Below are positions 48,008-56,821 of a DNA stretch of 64,000 bases, piece by piece. The notes beneath the pieces were generated by a model, which made no database searches, was not told the origin of the DNA, and saw only the letters and a list, made by a program, of their open reading frames with translations. The first letter of the stretch is position 1, and each line of letters starts with the position of its first letter. Made by a program: the position numbers and the translations under genes. The stretch is from Collimonas fungivorans (lineage in GTDB: Bacteria > Pseudomonadota > Gammaproteobacteria > Burkholderiales > Burkholderiaceae_D): assembly GCF_001584145.1 (NCBI RefSeq), contig NZ_CP013232.1, positions 2,356,001-2,420,000 of the forward strand, read 5' to 3'.

Positions 48008-48606
48008 TTTCTCCCCCCATTCTATTTAGTTGTTGTTTTATACCTGATGCGAGTCTTCACCAGAGCGCCTCACGTTCTTCAGGTAAAGTTGTTGCATGGA
48101 ATGCAACCGCACAAGCTCGCTAATAGTCATGCTTGATGACAACTTTACCATGTGATTACCCTGGATTTTTTCAAAATAAAGTACCTCTCGGGAAAACGGT
48201 AATATTAGTAACCTTTTTTAGGAATCGGCCGAAAAGCATTGCTACATAAGGTTTTACAGATTTTGATAAAAGGTAACTACTGGGTAACTTTAGGGTAACT
48301 TGGTTACCTTAGTAGAAGGTAATATAGTAAAAAAATAATAACTATATATATCAATGACTTAGAATTAAGTTACCTTTAGGGTTACCGAAAATTACCTTTT
48401 AAAGGTAACTACTTAACCCTATACAAATCAAGTACTTAGAACTGAAAAATAGGGTTGGTTACCAAGGTTACCTTTTTCCCTAGGTCAATCTTAAAATTAG
48501 CCATTTCATAGCAAACACTTTGATTGAATCTTGTTAAGCATTGCGACTAGGCATCATCGGAATAGATATAGAATTCTCGTGCCGAACAATAAACGCGAGA
48601 TTGCAT
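48008..48606. other. AT-rich gene-free region with repeats
   Basis: No gene is visible in these 600 bases. They hold the GGTAAC/GTTACC cluster and the left half of the shared backbone (48412-48530). Confidence 0.6.
48199..48472. repeat. Cluster of GGTAAC/GTTACC hexamers
   Basis: Exact hexamers begin at 48272, 48283, 48294, 48303 (reverse), 48369 (reverse), 48381 (reverse), 48404, 48458 (reverse) and 48467 (reverse); near-copies lie at 48199, 48316 and 48391. The surroundings are very AT-rich. Some are spaced by eleven bases, one helical turn. An iteron-like origin or a cooperative regulator site are both possible. Confidence 0.7.
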
Positions 48607-49245
48607 ATGATCGATGACCCTAGAACCAAGCCATTGCAAGATTGGAATCGACTTAGTCGGGAGAACGCCGAAAACGCGATTATTTCGTCAATGCTTGAGG
48701 TTATGCCCAATGCCAGCGAGCCGCTCGATAGCTTTTCAACTTGGCTTTTGGTGGCAGCCGCGGCAGTCGGGTCATTTCTTATTACGAATGCCGACAAACT
48801 ATTGCCGATGATTCAGCACGTGGGGTTCTTGACCTGTGGTGCTTTTCTTTGTTGTTCCTGTTTTTTTGGACTTTTGTCGAAAATGGCTGCTGTCAAATGC
48901 AAGATTGGTAAAGATCTTGGTAATACAGTACGCACGAAATTCGCTGAGCATTTTGCGCGATTTCGAGAGGAAGAGAAGAAGATAAAAGAGGGGGCAGAGT
49001 TTTGGGGAATCACTTTGGAAACTGGCATCAGGCTGGAACGTATCATGAAGGAATTCTTCTCGGCGCTGCCTGCTTGGGCGAGTTGGCTTGCTAATCGACA
49101 GTTAAAAAAATACGAGGGAAATCCTCAAGTAGGTTATCTGATCCAAGTCAAAAATTTTCAATGGCAAGGGGCATGGGCTTTGTTGCAAGCACTTTCTTTT
49201 TTGGGTTTTCTGGCGTCTGGCTTCTATTTTGCCGCCGCAGCGTAA
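48607..49245 (+). CDS. Membrane protein of unknown function, inserted in the backbone
   Basis: A 212-residue protein with two hydrophobic segments near residues 43-60 and 69-90, a charged central coil (RTKFAEHFARFREEEKKIKEG), and a last hydrophobic segment ending at the C-terminus (LSFLGFLASGFYFAAAA). The ATG at 48607 is chosen; a TTG start at 48541 would add 22 residues. It sits exactly where element 1 has no gene between the two backbone halves, so it is a separate cargo insertion. No family recognised. Confidence 0.55.
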   Translation: MIDDPRTKPLQDWNRLSRENAENAIISSMLEVMPNASEPLDSFSTWLLVAAAAVGSFLITNADKLLPMIQHVGFLTCGAFLCCSCFFGLLSKMAAVKCKIGKDLGNTVRTKFAEHFARFREEEKKIKEGAEFWGITLETGIRLERIMKEFFSALPAWASWLANRQLKKYEGNPQVGYLIQVKNFQWQGAWALLQALSFLGFLASGFYFAAAA

Positions 49246-49617
49246 CCAGCGTATCAAACTACCACCTGGAGCACTCCAGGTGCGTCATTTCGCGTCACTG
49301 TTTTACCACGTGTTATAGCCCTTCGTAGGCAGGTTTCCCCTATGTGCGTCACTTTTGCAAATTTGAGTCTAAACCGACCAATTTAGCGGGCAGGCGTGGC
49401 GGGGGGATGACTGCGCGCCGGCTCAAAGTTTCGTGAGTAACCACAGTCAATGGCGGTTCTATGTGCTTATGTTGCCGCTTGGCACCAAACTATGTTAGTT
49501 TGCTTTCGTAGAGATATCTCGTCCTCGTGCGCAATGAGTAGCCATGACGTGTATAGTGAAAATGTGCTAGTTACTCAAGGTGTATAATCCTGCGGCTCCT
49601 CTTAACGAGATTTTGAA
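49246..49617. other. Gene-free region containing the right backbone half
   Basis: Bases 49273-49425 match 38096-38242, with TGCGTCA at 49281 and 49344. The rest (49426-49617) shows no gene and should hold the promoter of the three-gene operon. Confidence 0.6.
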
Positions 49618-50256
49618 ATGTCAAAAGCGCAACACAGGGTGGATGTTGGTCGAAACGTCGTAAGAAGCGGCGAAGGCACTCTTATAAGTGCCGTACATGA
49701 TCACATCGTAGGAACTGATGGTCAGACTGTGGCAGTGCTTGGCTTTAATCTGCAAGATGCTCCAGTTCCCGACCGACGATACGCGGCTGATTTTGTTTCT
49801 GTGCTTTACAAGCGGGACGTTATAAAGTTGATCTTTGGTCAGGAAAAACTTGGGGTTAACTCTATTCGTTCGCTGGTTGTAATTGCTATGCATACGGGAG
49901 ATACGCGCAACTTTGTAACTTCTTTGGCGACAATACAAAATCCAAACTTTGATGAAATTGTTCGGCAGGCTGGAATTGTTACGATTCCGTCCTTAAGAAT
50001 AATTGAAGAGGAACCAGAGCAAACTATTGCTCTCACAGCGAATTTTGTTGCCACGGCAATGGCTGGCCGCGCTGCTTGCATGGATTTTTACAGTGCATCA
50101 GCGTTTGCTATGGCAGAAATGGCTAAATTGCAAAAATTGGCAGTTGATCCCGTAGTTCGCATTGATTTGTCCATAGCCAATCTTGCGGCCTTACGCGATG
50201 AGCTTATTAAATTAATTCCAAGTTTCCCACTCGATACCCCTGGAGTTGCAGCATGA
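49618..50256 (+). CDS. Unknown protein, first gene of an unrecognised three-gene operon
   Basis: A 212-residue soluble protein. The middle RYAADFVSVLYKRDVIKLIFGQ followed by SLVVIAMHTGDTRNFVTSL faintly recalls DUF3467-type small proteins, but this is not a firm assignment. The second half contains ALTANFVATAMAGRAACMDFYSASA, probably helical. The ATG at 49618 has only a weak ribosome site. The next gene overlaps by four bases (ATGA), so the products probably work together. Low GC, like the rest of element 2. Confidence 0.6.
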   Translation: MSKAQHRVDVGRNVVRSGEGTLISAVHDHIVGTDGQTVAVLGFNLQDAPVPDRRYAADFVSVLYKRDVIKLIFGQEKLGVNSIRSLVVIAMHTGDTRNFVTSLATIQNPNFDEIVRQAGIVTIPSLRIIEEEPEQTIALTANFVATAMAGRAACMDFYSASAFAMAEMAKLQKLAVDPVVRIDLSIANLAALRDELIKLIPSFPLDTPGVAA

Positions 50257-50594
50257 TTGGTTTCGAAAATTTTTCTGTCTCGTCGTGGTTTGACAGTAAT
50301 GTGTTGACTAGGCATATCGCTGTCGAAAAGAAAGAGAAGTCCATATCTAGCCAGAAATGGAAGGGGGCTGTTATGGCCTCTTCACTGGTATTAGGACTAA
50401 ATTTTTTGACTACTGTAGCGGTAGCAGAACCTGCGCCGATATTTTTGATAAAGCAGTCGCGCGGTAGTGACTCCCGATTACATCCAAAGCTAGGAGAGCT
50501 CGTGCCGGACGGGTACTGGTCAAAACTCCTTGTTGAAATGAAATCCTGGGAAAAACTGCCGGAGCCAAACATCATTTACCCAGACGAAGATTGA
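50253..50594 (+). CDS. Unknown single-pass membrane or exported protein, second gene of the operon
   Basis: A 113-residue protein with one hydrophobic stretch (about residues 38-58, VMASSLVLGLNFLTTVAVAE). Since about 37 residues precede it, a signal anchor is likelier than a signal peptide. The C-terminal part is acidic and proline-containing (WEKLPEPNIIYPDED). Start codon overlaps the previous stop and the next gene begins eight bases after its stop. No family recognised. Confidence 0.5.
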   Translation: MIGFENFSVSSWFDSNVLTRHIAVEKKEKSISSQKWKGAVMASSLVLGLNFLTTVAVAEPAPIFLIKQSRGSDSRLHPKLGELVPDGYWSKLLVEMKSWEKLPEPNIIYPDED

Positions 50595-50602
50595 CGTAAA
50601 GA

Positions 50603-51145
50603 ATGTCGACTAACGACTGGTGGTTACCGGCATTGAGATCTGAAATCGAGCAGGGCGATCTTATTAAAACCAAGTTACAGTTTCAGCCGGTTGTGCCAAT
50701 AAAATTTTTGGCACGGGGAGCGACGTCAAAGAATCAAAAAAATAATTGGGAAGAAGCCGACGCACCCAAAACGTATGCCGAGGCCGAGCTGCCACGGATA
50801 CTTGCTACCGTCATAGATAGCTATGGCCTTGTACTTTCGTACGGATGTGAGCTGGAAAATATGAAACCCAATGCGGCAGTGTTGATTGCTCCAGTTACTG
50901 CGCTGTCAAAGTTGGATAACTCACTTCATGAAAAAATCCTGAACCAAGAAGTTTTTCGATATTTACCTGTAATTGACATACCGGGAATTGGAAATGGTTA
51001 TGCGCATTTAGGGAAAACATACGCGCTTCCAAGCCGTCTTATTTTATCAGGGGACCGGATAAAGTCTATGACTGACGAGGGAATTGAGCGCGTTCAGGCG
51101 CAGCTCGTAGGGTATTACACGCGAAAAAAACTCACTAAAAACTAG
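50603..51145 (+). CDS. Unknown protein, third gene of the operon
   Basis: A 180-residue protein, predicted soluble and beta-rich: EQGDLIKTKLQFQPVVPIKF, then VIDSYGLVLSYGCELENMKPNAAVLIAPVTALS and a basic end VGYYTRKKLTKN. The GLVLSYGCE...VLIAPV pattern has the feel of small beta-barrels such as the MazF/PemK group, but key residues are not seen and I do not assign it. The gene is followed by the convergent SRAP operon. Confidence 0.55.
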   Translation: MSTNDWWLPALRSEIEQGDLIKTKLQFQPVVPIKFLARGATSKNQKNNWEEADAPKTYAEAELPRILATVIDSYGLVLSYGCELENMKPNAAVLIAPVTALSKLDNSLHEKILNQEVFRYLPVIDIPGIGNGYAHLGKTYALPSRLILSGDRIKSMTDEGIERVQAQLVGYYTRKKLTKN

Positions 51146-51166
51146 CCGTTTTCTAGTTCGATAGAG

Positions 51167-51841
51167 TTAGAACAGAACTCCATTGGAGTCGGCTTTCTTT
51201 TCTTTCGATGGTTTCGGTGCTGGCCGCGCGATCATCAATTCAGGAGGAAAGAGTTGCAGGTATGACCTAGCGCGGTCTGGATCTCGGCATTCAAGCCAGT
51301 CCTCGTACTCAGACGGTGGGACAATCACCAGCGACCGCTTTTCATCATCAGGTTTGTGGAATCGCTTCATCAGCGGATGGTGATCGGCATTGACCGTAAT
51401 TTGCGTGAATGAGTGAGCCGTCGACCCGTCAGGCTCGCGCCAAGCGCGCTACAGTCCAGCCACTGCAAACGATGCCTGATCGGCCATTCCAATGCTCCAA
51501 CGTACTGCTGGGCCGGTCTCATAGCAAGGTTCGTAGAACGATTCCATTGGCACTAAACATAGCTGACCGTCACGCCATGGCTTGGAGTAACTACGCTTTT
51601 CGCCGATTGTCTCAGCGCGGGCGTTCATCGTTGAGAATTTTTTGACTCCGGGCGGAATGTGCCGCTTTGGCACCATTGCGTAGCTGGCCAAGATGACCTC
51701 TGGACCATCCTCGCCTATTCGGATGATTGGTGCGGAGTAATCGTTATATATTTCATGCGGCCAGTCCGGTGATGGCGGGCGCATGGCCGAGACTATCGAC
51801 GGTAGCCTATCTCGCGGCGTCGCATTGTAATTTATACACAT
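51167..51841 (-). pseudogene. SRAP domain (YedK/HMCES) protein with an in-frame amber codon
   Basis: The start MCINYNATPR gives the catalytic Cys2 that links to abasic sites in single-stranded DNA. FSTMNARAETIGEKRSYSKPW and LVPMESFYEP (catalytic Asn and Glu regions) follow. At 51449-51451 a TAG interrupts VAGL-stop-RAWREPDGS, and the same frame then continues to the family's end, including ITVNADHHPLMKRFHKPDDEKR with the conserved His. A Trp codon changed to TAG explains this. The N-terminal 130 residues might still fold, but the histidine is lost. Last gene of the LexA-box operon. Confidence 0.82.
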
Positions 51842-51870
51842 AAATCGGGCCTCGCTAGAGCGTTCCCGAT

Positions 51871-52212
51871 CTAGTCTACCCGTGCGGCGACCTTTTGTTG
51901 CGTTGTCAGCTCCAATATCTCCACTCGCCAACTTTGCACGAACGTCTGCTGCAGCACTTCATCTTTCTGAAGGCCGACTATCAACATGTGGTCCTTGGCA
52001 ATTCCGACGACCACGGCATCCTGAAGCGGTGGCATTGAATCAAATCCCCCATTTACGAGCCGTGCTACCTGGCTTGTACGCTCTGCCAGGTAGTCGCTCT
52101 GTTGACGTTGCAGGCGCAACTCTCCGCACAGGCAATTCATTTTGCGCTTAGCAAGAACTTTAGTGTCAATCGGGCGCCCCTCATCCCAAAGACATTCCAC
52201 TCTGACAAACAT
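51871..52212 (-). CDS. Unknown protein in the SOS-controlled operon
   Basis: A 113-residue protein, probably cytoplasmic and beta-rich in its second half (DAVVVGIAKDHMLIVGLQ, WRVEILELTTQQKV). The ATG at 52212 is chosen because GGAGG lies five bases upstream; an in-frame TTG would overlap that site. Two cysteines lie in NCLCGELRLQRQ. It lies between the 102-residue protein and SRAP, 29 bases before the SRAP start. No family recognised. Confidence 0.6.
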   Translation of the reverse strand: MFVRVECLWDEGRPIDTKVLAKRKMNCLCGELRLQRQQSDYLAERTSQVARLVNGGFDSMPPLQDAVVVGIAKDHMLIVGLQKDEVLQQTFVQSWRVEILELTTQQKVAARVD

Positions 52213-52300
52213 CTTTGCCTCCAATATTTGATGTATAGAAATATGGAAAAATTGACCTTGCCGCAGTCAACTGCGCAGATTCGACAATGCGTCGAGCGAA

Positions 52301-52609
52301 TCAGTGGACCCTGTGGAATGCATCGTAGATCATCGAGAACGCACAAGCGATTGCACTGGATTTACCAAAATCCACCTGGTCGTCGTTCACCGGATAATTG
52401 AAAACGCCAGAGTGCTTAATCAGGTTGATATAGGCTGGCTGCAGATCTTTCGAACGATTCAGTTCGGTCAAAACTTCACTTTCAATTGAATGAATTAGTC
52501 GCCACGTGAGAGGCCGCCCCTCCGTGCGGTGGCGTGCGACTACTGTCTGGATAATTGGCTTGGCTCGGGCAATGACTGCATCAAATTCGTTCATGTCGGT
52601 AAGGCGCAT
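52301..52609 (-). CDS. Unknown protein, first gene of the SOS-controlled operon
   Basis: A 102-residue mostly helical protein (MNEFDAVIARAKPIIQTVVARHRTEGRPLTWRLIHSIESEVLTEL). The ATG at 52609 has GGAG upstream and lies 22 bases after the LexA box, which fixes it as the promoter-proximal gene. It is likely a damage-induced accessory of the operon; nothing more can be said. Confidence 0.6.
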   Translation of the reverse strand: MRLTDMNEFDAVIARAKPIIQTVVARHRTEGRPLTWRLIHSIESEVLTELNRSKDLQPAYINLIKHSGVFNYPVNDDQVDFGKSSAIACAFSMIYDAFHRVH

Positions 52610-52631
52610 GGTGATCTCCAAAGTGCAAATA

Positions 52632-52651
52632 TACTGTATGTACGTACAGTA
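52632..52651 (-). promoter_or_regulatory. LexA (SOS) box
   Basis: TACTGTATGTACGTACAGTA fits the CTGT-N8-ACAG consensus exactly (CTGT 52634-52637, ACAG 52646-52649). It lies immediately upstream of the 52609 gene, so the SRAP operon should be damage-induced. Confidence 0.85.
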
Positions 52652-52878
52652 TAAACGCTTATCGTTTTTTTGCTGCCCGGGTTGGGGCGTCTGGCTGTCG
52701 CAGAATGCCAACAAGAGTGTGAACTCTTGCAAAATTCTCTATCCCTTAGTATTTCCACTTGGTAACTAAAGGCATTGGCAGTTATGATTTAGTGAAATAT
52801 TTATCAAGTAAAATACCAATAGCATGCATTGCCAAAAAAACATCCTAAAGTTATCGGTTCAATCTTGAGGAACCCCGC

Positions 52879-55506
52879 ATGAGCAGTGTGTTCAAGTCAT
52901 TGATAATGGGCCGCCAGCATGGCCGCATATTGCGGCTCTCTTTCCCGCACGACGATGGCCCGCAAGCCCAACTCCTGGTTAATAAACTCGATGCAGTAGA
53001 AAGCCTGTCCCGCGATTTCGAATTCAATGTCGAATTGCTGTCAGATGATCCGGCACTGGCGCTCAAGGACCTGCAAGGCAAGTTGTTCAGCGTAGAGCTG
53101 GTGAGGGCCGATGGCAGCCTTCGATATTTCAGCGGTTTTTGTTTCGAGTTCCGTTTGACCAGGACCGACGGCGCCATCACGTTCTACCAGGCCAAGCTGG
53201 GTCCGTGGCTGCAGTATCTGCGGCTGCGCAAAGACAATTACATTTTTCACGGCAAGACGCTGCGCGAGCAGACGGAAAACATTTTCAGCGACTACGGCAC
53301 CCATCCCGACTGGGATTTTCAAGTGCGTGGCGAAGATGCTGTAATGACTGACGCTTGCCAGTTCGACGAGAGCGACCACAATTATTTGCATCGTCGCTGG
53401 GAGGCCGCCGGCTGGTCGTACTGGTACGAACATACCGAAAAGGGTCACAAGCTGATCCTGACCGACGATACCACACGGGCCGCGGCTATCGACAATGGTC
53501 CCGATATCCGTTTCCAGCGCCACGGCGGCGCAACTGAAGAAGACGGCATAGGCGACTGGTCGCCGGTGCGGCAGATCGTGCCAGGCAATGTCACGCTGGC
53601 GGGATTCAATTTCAAAAGGCCCGTTCCGGTTAGCGCGGGCGTGCCGACACTGAACAAGCAAGGCAATGTCCTCGACATCGAATCTTATGAATATACCGGT
53701 GCCTACGGCGTCAAGGATGCCGGGGATGCGGATACATTGGCCCGGCTGCGCATGGAAGAAATCGAAGCGGCCGGCAAGCACTTCGAGGCAGCAGGCAATA
53801 ACCGTTCGGTCCTTCCCGGGCGTTATTTTCGTCTGACGAATCACTTTGCCTTCAATCCCTTTGGCGGCAATGAAGAGGCTGGCAAGAGCGAGTTCCTGAT
53901 CTTGTCGGTCCATCACGTTGCCATCAATAATTACCTGCAACAGGCCGACGAAAAAGCAAACTACGACAACCGCCTGACCTGCATCCGCAAAGCGATTCCA
54001 TGGCGGCCTGGTCGCGGTTTCAATAGTGCCGCGACAAAAATCCTGGGGCCGCAAACCGCCACGGTAGTCGGCCCATCAAGGCCGGACAGCATCCACACCG
54101 ATGAATACGGCAGGATCCGTGTGCAGTTCCATTGGGACCGTATCGGCAACAACGACGAAAAGAGTTCGGCCTGGGTGCGTGTCGCCAGTTCGTGGGCCGG
54201 CAGCCAGCTCGGCGCGAAAGCGATTCCCCGGGTTGGAGCCGAAGTGATCGTGATGTGGCTGGACGGTAATCCGGACCGCCCGCTGGTGACTGGCGCTGTC
54301 TATAACCAGCGCAATATGCCGCCATGGAAACTGGCGACGCAACAGGCGCTGATGGGATTGCGCAGCCGGGAGCTGACGCCCAACGGTGGCAACGTTGCCG
54401 GCGGCCGCAGCAATCACTTAATCCTGGATGACACGAACGCCAAGATCCAGGCGCAGCTCAAGAGCGACCATCAGCACAGCCAGCTGAGCCTGGGACATAT
54501 CACGCGCATCGAGGACAACGCCGGCCGCAAGGATGCGCGGGGCGAGGGCTGGGAGCTGCGCACCGACGGCCATGGCGTGGTACGTTCAGCGAAGGGCATG
54601 CTGATCACCACCGAAGGCCGGGGCAACGCAGCGTCGCACATGAAAGACATGGGCGAGACGGTGCAAAGGCTGACCTCGGCGCGCGACCAGCATGAAACAC
54701 TGGCCGATATGGCGCAGCAGGCCGGAGCACAGGAAAAACAAGGGCAGCAAACCGATATTACCAAGATCCTGAAAGCGCAAAATGATGCGATCAAGGGTAG
54801 TGGCGCCAGTAGCGACGGCAGTTTTCCGGAACTGGCGGAACCTCACCTGGTATTGGCTAGTCCAGCTGGAATTGAAACCACGACAGCGCAATCGACTCAC
54901 ATAGCAAGTGGCGAACACACCGCGGTCACAACCGGCAAGAGCCTCTCCATAGCTAGCGGTGACAGTCTGTTTGCCAGCATCCGCCAGACATTCCGATTGT
55001 TTGTTCAAAAAGCGGGCATAAAGATGGTCGCTGCAGCTGGCGAGGTTGAAGTACAGGCATTGACCGACAGCATCAACCTCCTGGCAAAACTCAACATCAC
55101 CCAAACAGCCAACCGCATCACGATCACTGCCAAGGAAGAGGTGATGATCAACGGCGGCGGCAGCTATGTTAAGTACAATGCCGCCGGGATCGAACACGGG
55201 ACAAATGGCAACTATGTTGCGCATGGCGCGACGCATAGTTTGCCAGGGGCGAAAAATTTGCCAATAGAGCCAACGCATTTCCCTCAGATAAATGCATTAT
55301 CCGCTCCAAAATATGATGAGCAATTTTTGTTGAAAGATGAAGAGGGAAACATACTGACAGAGATGCCTTATACCGTGAAGTTACTTTCCGGAGAGCTTAA
55401 ACACGGGGTGACGGACCAGGAAGGTAGAACGGAGCGATTCTATGCTGACGAGGCCGGGAAAATAGAGTTTTATCTAGGTCATATCGAAGAACAAGGACAA
55501 GCATGA
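52879..55506 (+). CDS. vgrG: Type VI secretion system tip protein VgrG (copy 2) with C-terminal TTR-like extension
   Basis: An 875-residue VgrG. The gp27-like part includes ESDHNYLHRRWEAAGWSYWYEH; the OB part has IRVQFHWDRIGNNDEKSSAW and WLDGNPDRPLVTGAVYNQ; the DUF2345 needle starts near residue 650 (LVLASPAGIETTTAQSTHIASGEH). From about residue 795 an extra domain follows, YDEQFLLKDEEGNILTEMPY and HGVTDQEGRTERFYAD, resembling the transthyretin-like domain that other VgrGs use to bind an effector. Here it should recruit the protein encoded next. The extension is less GC-rich than the needle, suggesting it was swapped in. Confidence 0.92.
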   Translation: MSSVFKSLIMGRQHGRILRLSFPHDDGPQAQLLVNKLDAVESLSRDFEFNVELLSDDPALALKDLQGKLFSVELVRADGSLRYFSGFCFEFRLTRTDGAITFYQAKLGPWLQYLRLRKDNYIFHGKTLREQTENIFSDYGTHPDWDFQVRGEDAVMTDACQFDESDHNYLHRRWEAAGWSYWYEHTEKGHKLILTDDTTRAAAIDNGPDIRFQRHGGATEEDGIGDWSPVRQIVPGNVTLAGFNFKRPVPVSAGVPTLNKQGNVLDIESYEYTGAYGVKDAGDADTLARLRMEEIEAAGKHFEAAGNNRSVLPGRYFRLTNHFAFNPFGGNEEAGKSEFLILSVHHVAINNYLQQADEKANYDNRLTCIRKAIPWRPGRGFNSAATKILGPQTATVVGPSRPDSIHTDEYGRIRVQFHWDRIGNNDEKSSAWVRVASSWAGSQLGAKAIPRVGAEVIVMWLDGNPDRPLVTGAVYNQRNMPPWKLATQQALMGLRSRELTPNGGNVAGGRSNHLILDDTNAKIQAQLKSDHQHSQLSLGHITRIEDNAGRKDARGEGWELRTDGHGVVRSAKGMLITTEGRGNAASHMKDMGETVQRLTSARDQHETLADMAQQAGAQEKQGQQTDITKILKAQNDAIKGSGASSDGSFPELAEPHLVLASPAGIETTTAQSTHIASGEHTAVTTGKSLSIASGDSLFASIRQTFRLFVQKAGIKMVAAAGEVEVQALTDSINLLAKLNITQTANRITITAKEEVMINGGGSYVKYNAAGIEHGTNGNYVAHGATHSLPGAKNLPIEPTHFPQINALSAPKYDEQFLLKDEEGNILTEMPYTVKLLSGELKHGVTDQEGRTERFYADEAGKIEFYLGHIEEQGQA

Positions 55507-56282
55507 ATCAGCCACTTGCAACCGCACAGTACAACACGACCCCAGGCAGCCATCATGAGGCCATTGCAACAACACGTTATACCAAAGCTATAGACACGAC
55601 GGGATGGCTGCGAGTCAAATTAGAACCATCCGGTGCAAATGCGTATCTTTGCGAATTCGTTAAAGTCATAATTACCAAGGAAGATGCAAGAACTCACTTC
55701 ATGATTATGGAGGGGCCGGATAAAGGCAAGATGGCCAGTTTGGCTAAGGAAAATGCCGCTAAATGTTTAGTATCTGTAACCCGGGGTACTGGTGCAAAAA
55801 TTGTCGCCAAAATCATTGGCCGGAAAGGGATGATCTCGGTTCCCAGAGGTGATAACAAAGTACTTAATCAGTTGCAGGCAACGCTGACATTTAATGGCCA
55901 GACAGCTACGATTACTTTGGATTCAGATGTTCAGTATCAGGAGAGCAATCCGGTAAGCCCACAGTTCCGGCAGGTACTTCATTCTAAGCCTCTGCCAAAG
56001 GGTACATATAAAATTCTGGCACCTGAAAATCCTAAAGACAAAAATATGACGGCGTTTTATGCAACCAATCCCGGCGGCTATCCCGATTTAAAGTACGATA
56101 CCGTTTGGTTCCCAATCGAAAATCCCGCCACCCATAACAGCAATTTTGTCCACGTAGGAAATTTATCTGAAGGTTGCGTTACGATGTACGAGCTTAAGAT
56201 GTGGAATCCCCTCTATCTTTATTTGATCTCTAACCGAATGGACAAGGATGGGAAATATGTCGGTACAGTCACGATTGAATAA
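55503..56282 (+). CDS. Putative T6SS effector with an L,D-transpeptidase-like active site
   Basis: A 259-residue protein directly after VgrG2, sharing ATGA with it. The C-terminal region reads FVHVGNLSEGCVTM, with His about 217 and Cys about 225 placed as in YkuD/DUF2778 (Tlde1-type) enzymes, which have a H-G...S-x-G-C-[IV] motif. Such toxins cleave or exchange peptidoglycan cross-links of rivals. The first about 150 residues are beta-rich and unassigned. Partner VgrG and the downstream exported small protein support a toxin role; the activity itself is inferred. Confidence 0.65.
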   Translation: MNQPLATAQYNTTPGSHHEAIATTRYTKAIDTTGWLRVKLEPSGANAYLCEFVKVIITKEDARTHFMIMEGPDKGKMASLAKENAAKCLVSVTRGTGAKIVAKIIGRKGMISVPRGDNKVLNQLQATLTFNGQTATITLDSDVQYQESNPVSPQFRQVLHSKPLPKGTYKILAPENPKDKNMTAFYATNPGGYPDLKYDTVWFPIENPATHNSNFVHVGNLSEGCVTMYELKMWNPLYLYLISNRMDKDGKYVGTVTIE

Positions 56283-56658
56283 CAGTGTCAAATTGTTGTT
56301 CCTCTCGATCTCGTTTTTTTCGGCCTCTTGTATCTCCCAAACCGTCTATCAGGGCATTGATGACGACCGCACTACTGTTACCAAGCATGGCCTATATGAA
56401 ATTCGAGAAGAGGCGAGAAAGTTCGTCGAACATGAAAATGTGAGAAATCACACTAAGTGGGAAATACTTGATCCAAACTTAAAAATTGTGGTCTCTAGAT
56501 GTGTGGTTCCCCTCAAAACAAAATGGGTGCCAAAAGATCGCGGATTATCTAGTAAAAGTGTTTGGGTAATTTGCGAAAAAACGATAAACAAGAATGAAAA
56601 AAAATGGGAAGTGTCTGTTCCTGTTGCTTTGCCTCGTCTTACAAATAAGGTGCAGTAG
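56257..56658 (+). CDS. Candidate periplasmic immunity protein
   Basis: A 133-residue exported protein with a hydrophobic N-terminus (LNNSVKLLFLSISFFSASC); the Cys does not sit in a clean lipobox, so a lipid anchor is uncertain. It overlaps the effector gene by 26 bases. Its size, export and position fit an inhibitor of the neighbouring peptidoglycan-active candidate toxin. ATG at 56248 is an alternative start. Confidence 0.55.
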   Translation: MSVQSRLNNSVKLLFLSISFFSASCISQTVYQGIDDDRTTVTKHGLYEIREEARKFVEHENVRNHTKWEILDPNLKIVVSRCVVPLKTKWVPKDRGLSSKSVWVICEKTINKNEKKWEVSVPVALPRLTNKVQ

Positions 56659-56821
56659 TTACGACACAATTTTACGTACATTATTTCCACTATATAGCTA
56701 CTTGAGAATGCCGTCATAAGGTATTTTTTGCAGAAAATATTTTCTGAAAACAATAACCATATTTTCGGATCAAGCGGACGATAGGATTCTCTTTCGTGAA
56801 TGAATTCTCCGTCAATGGAGG

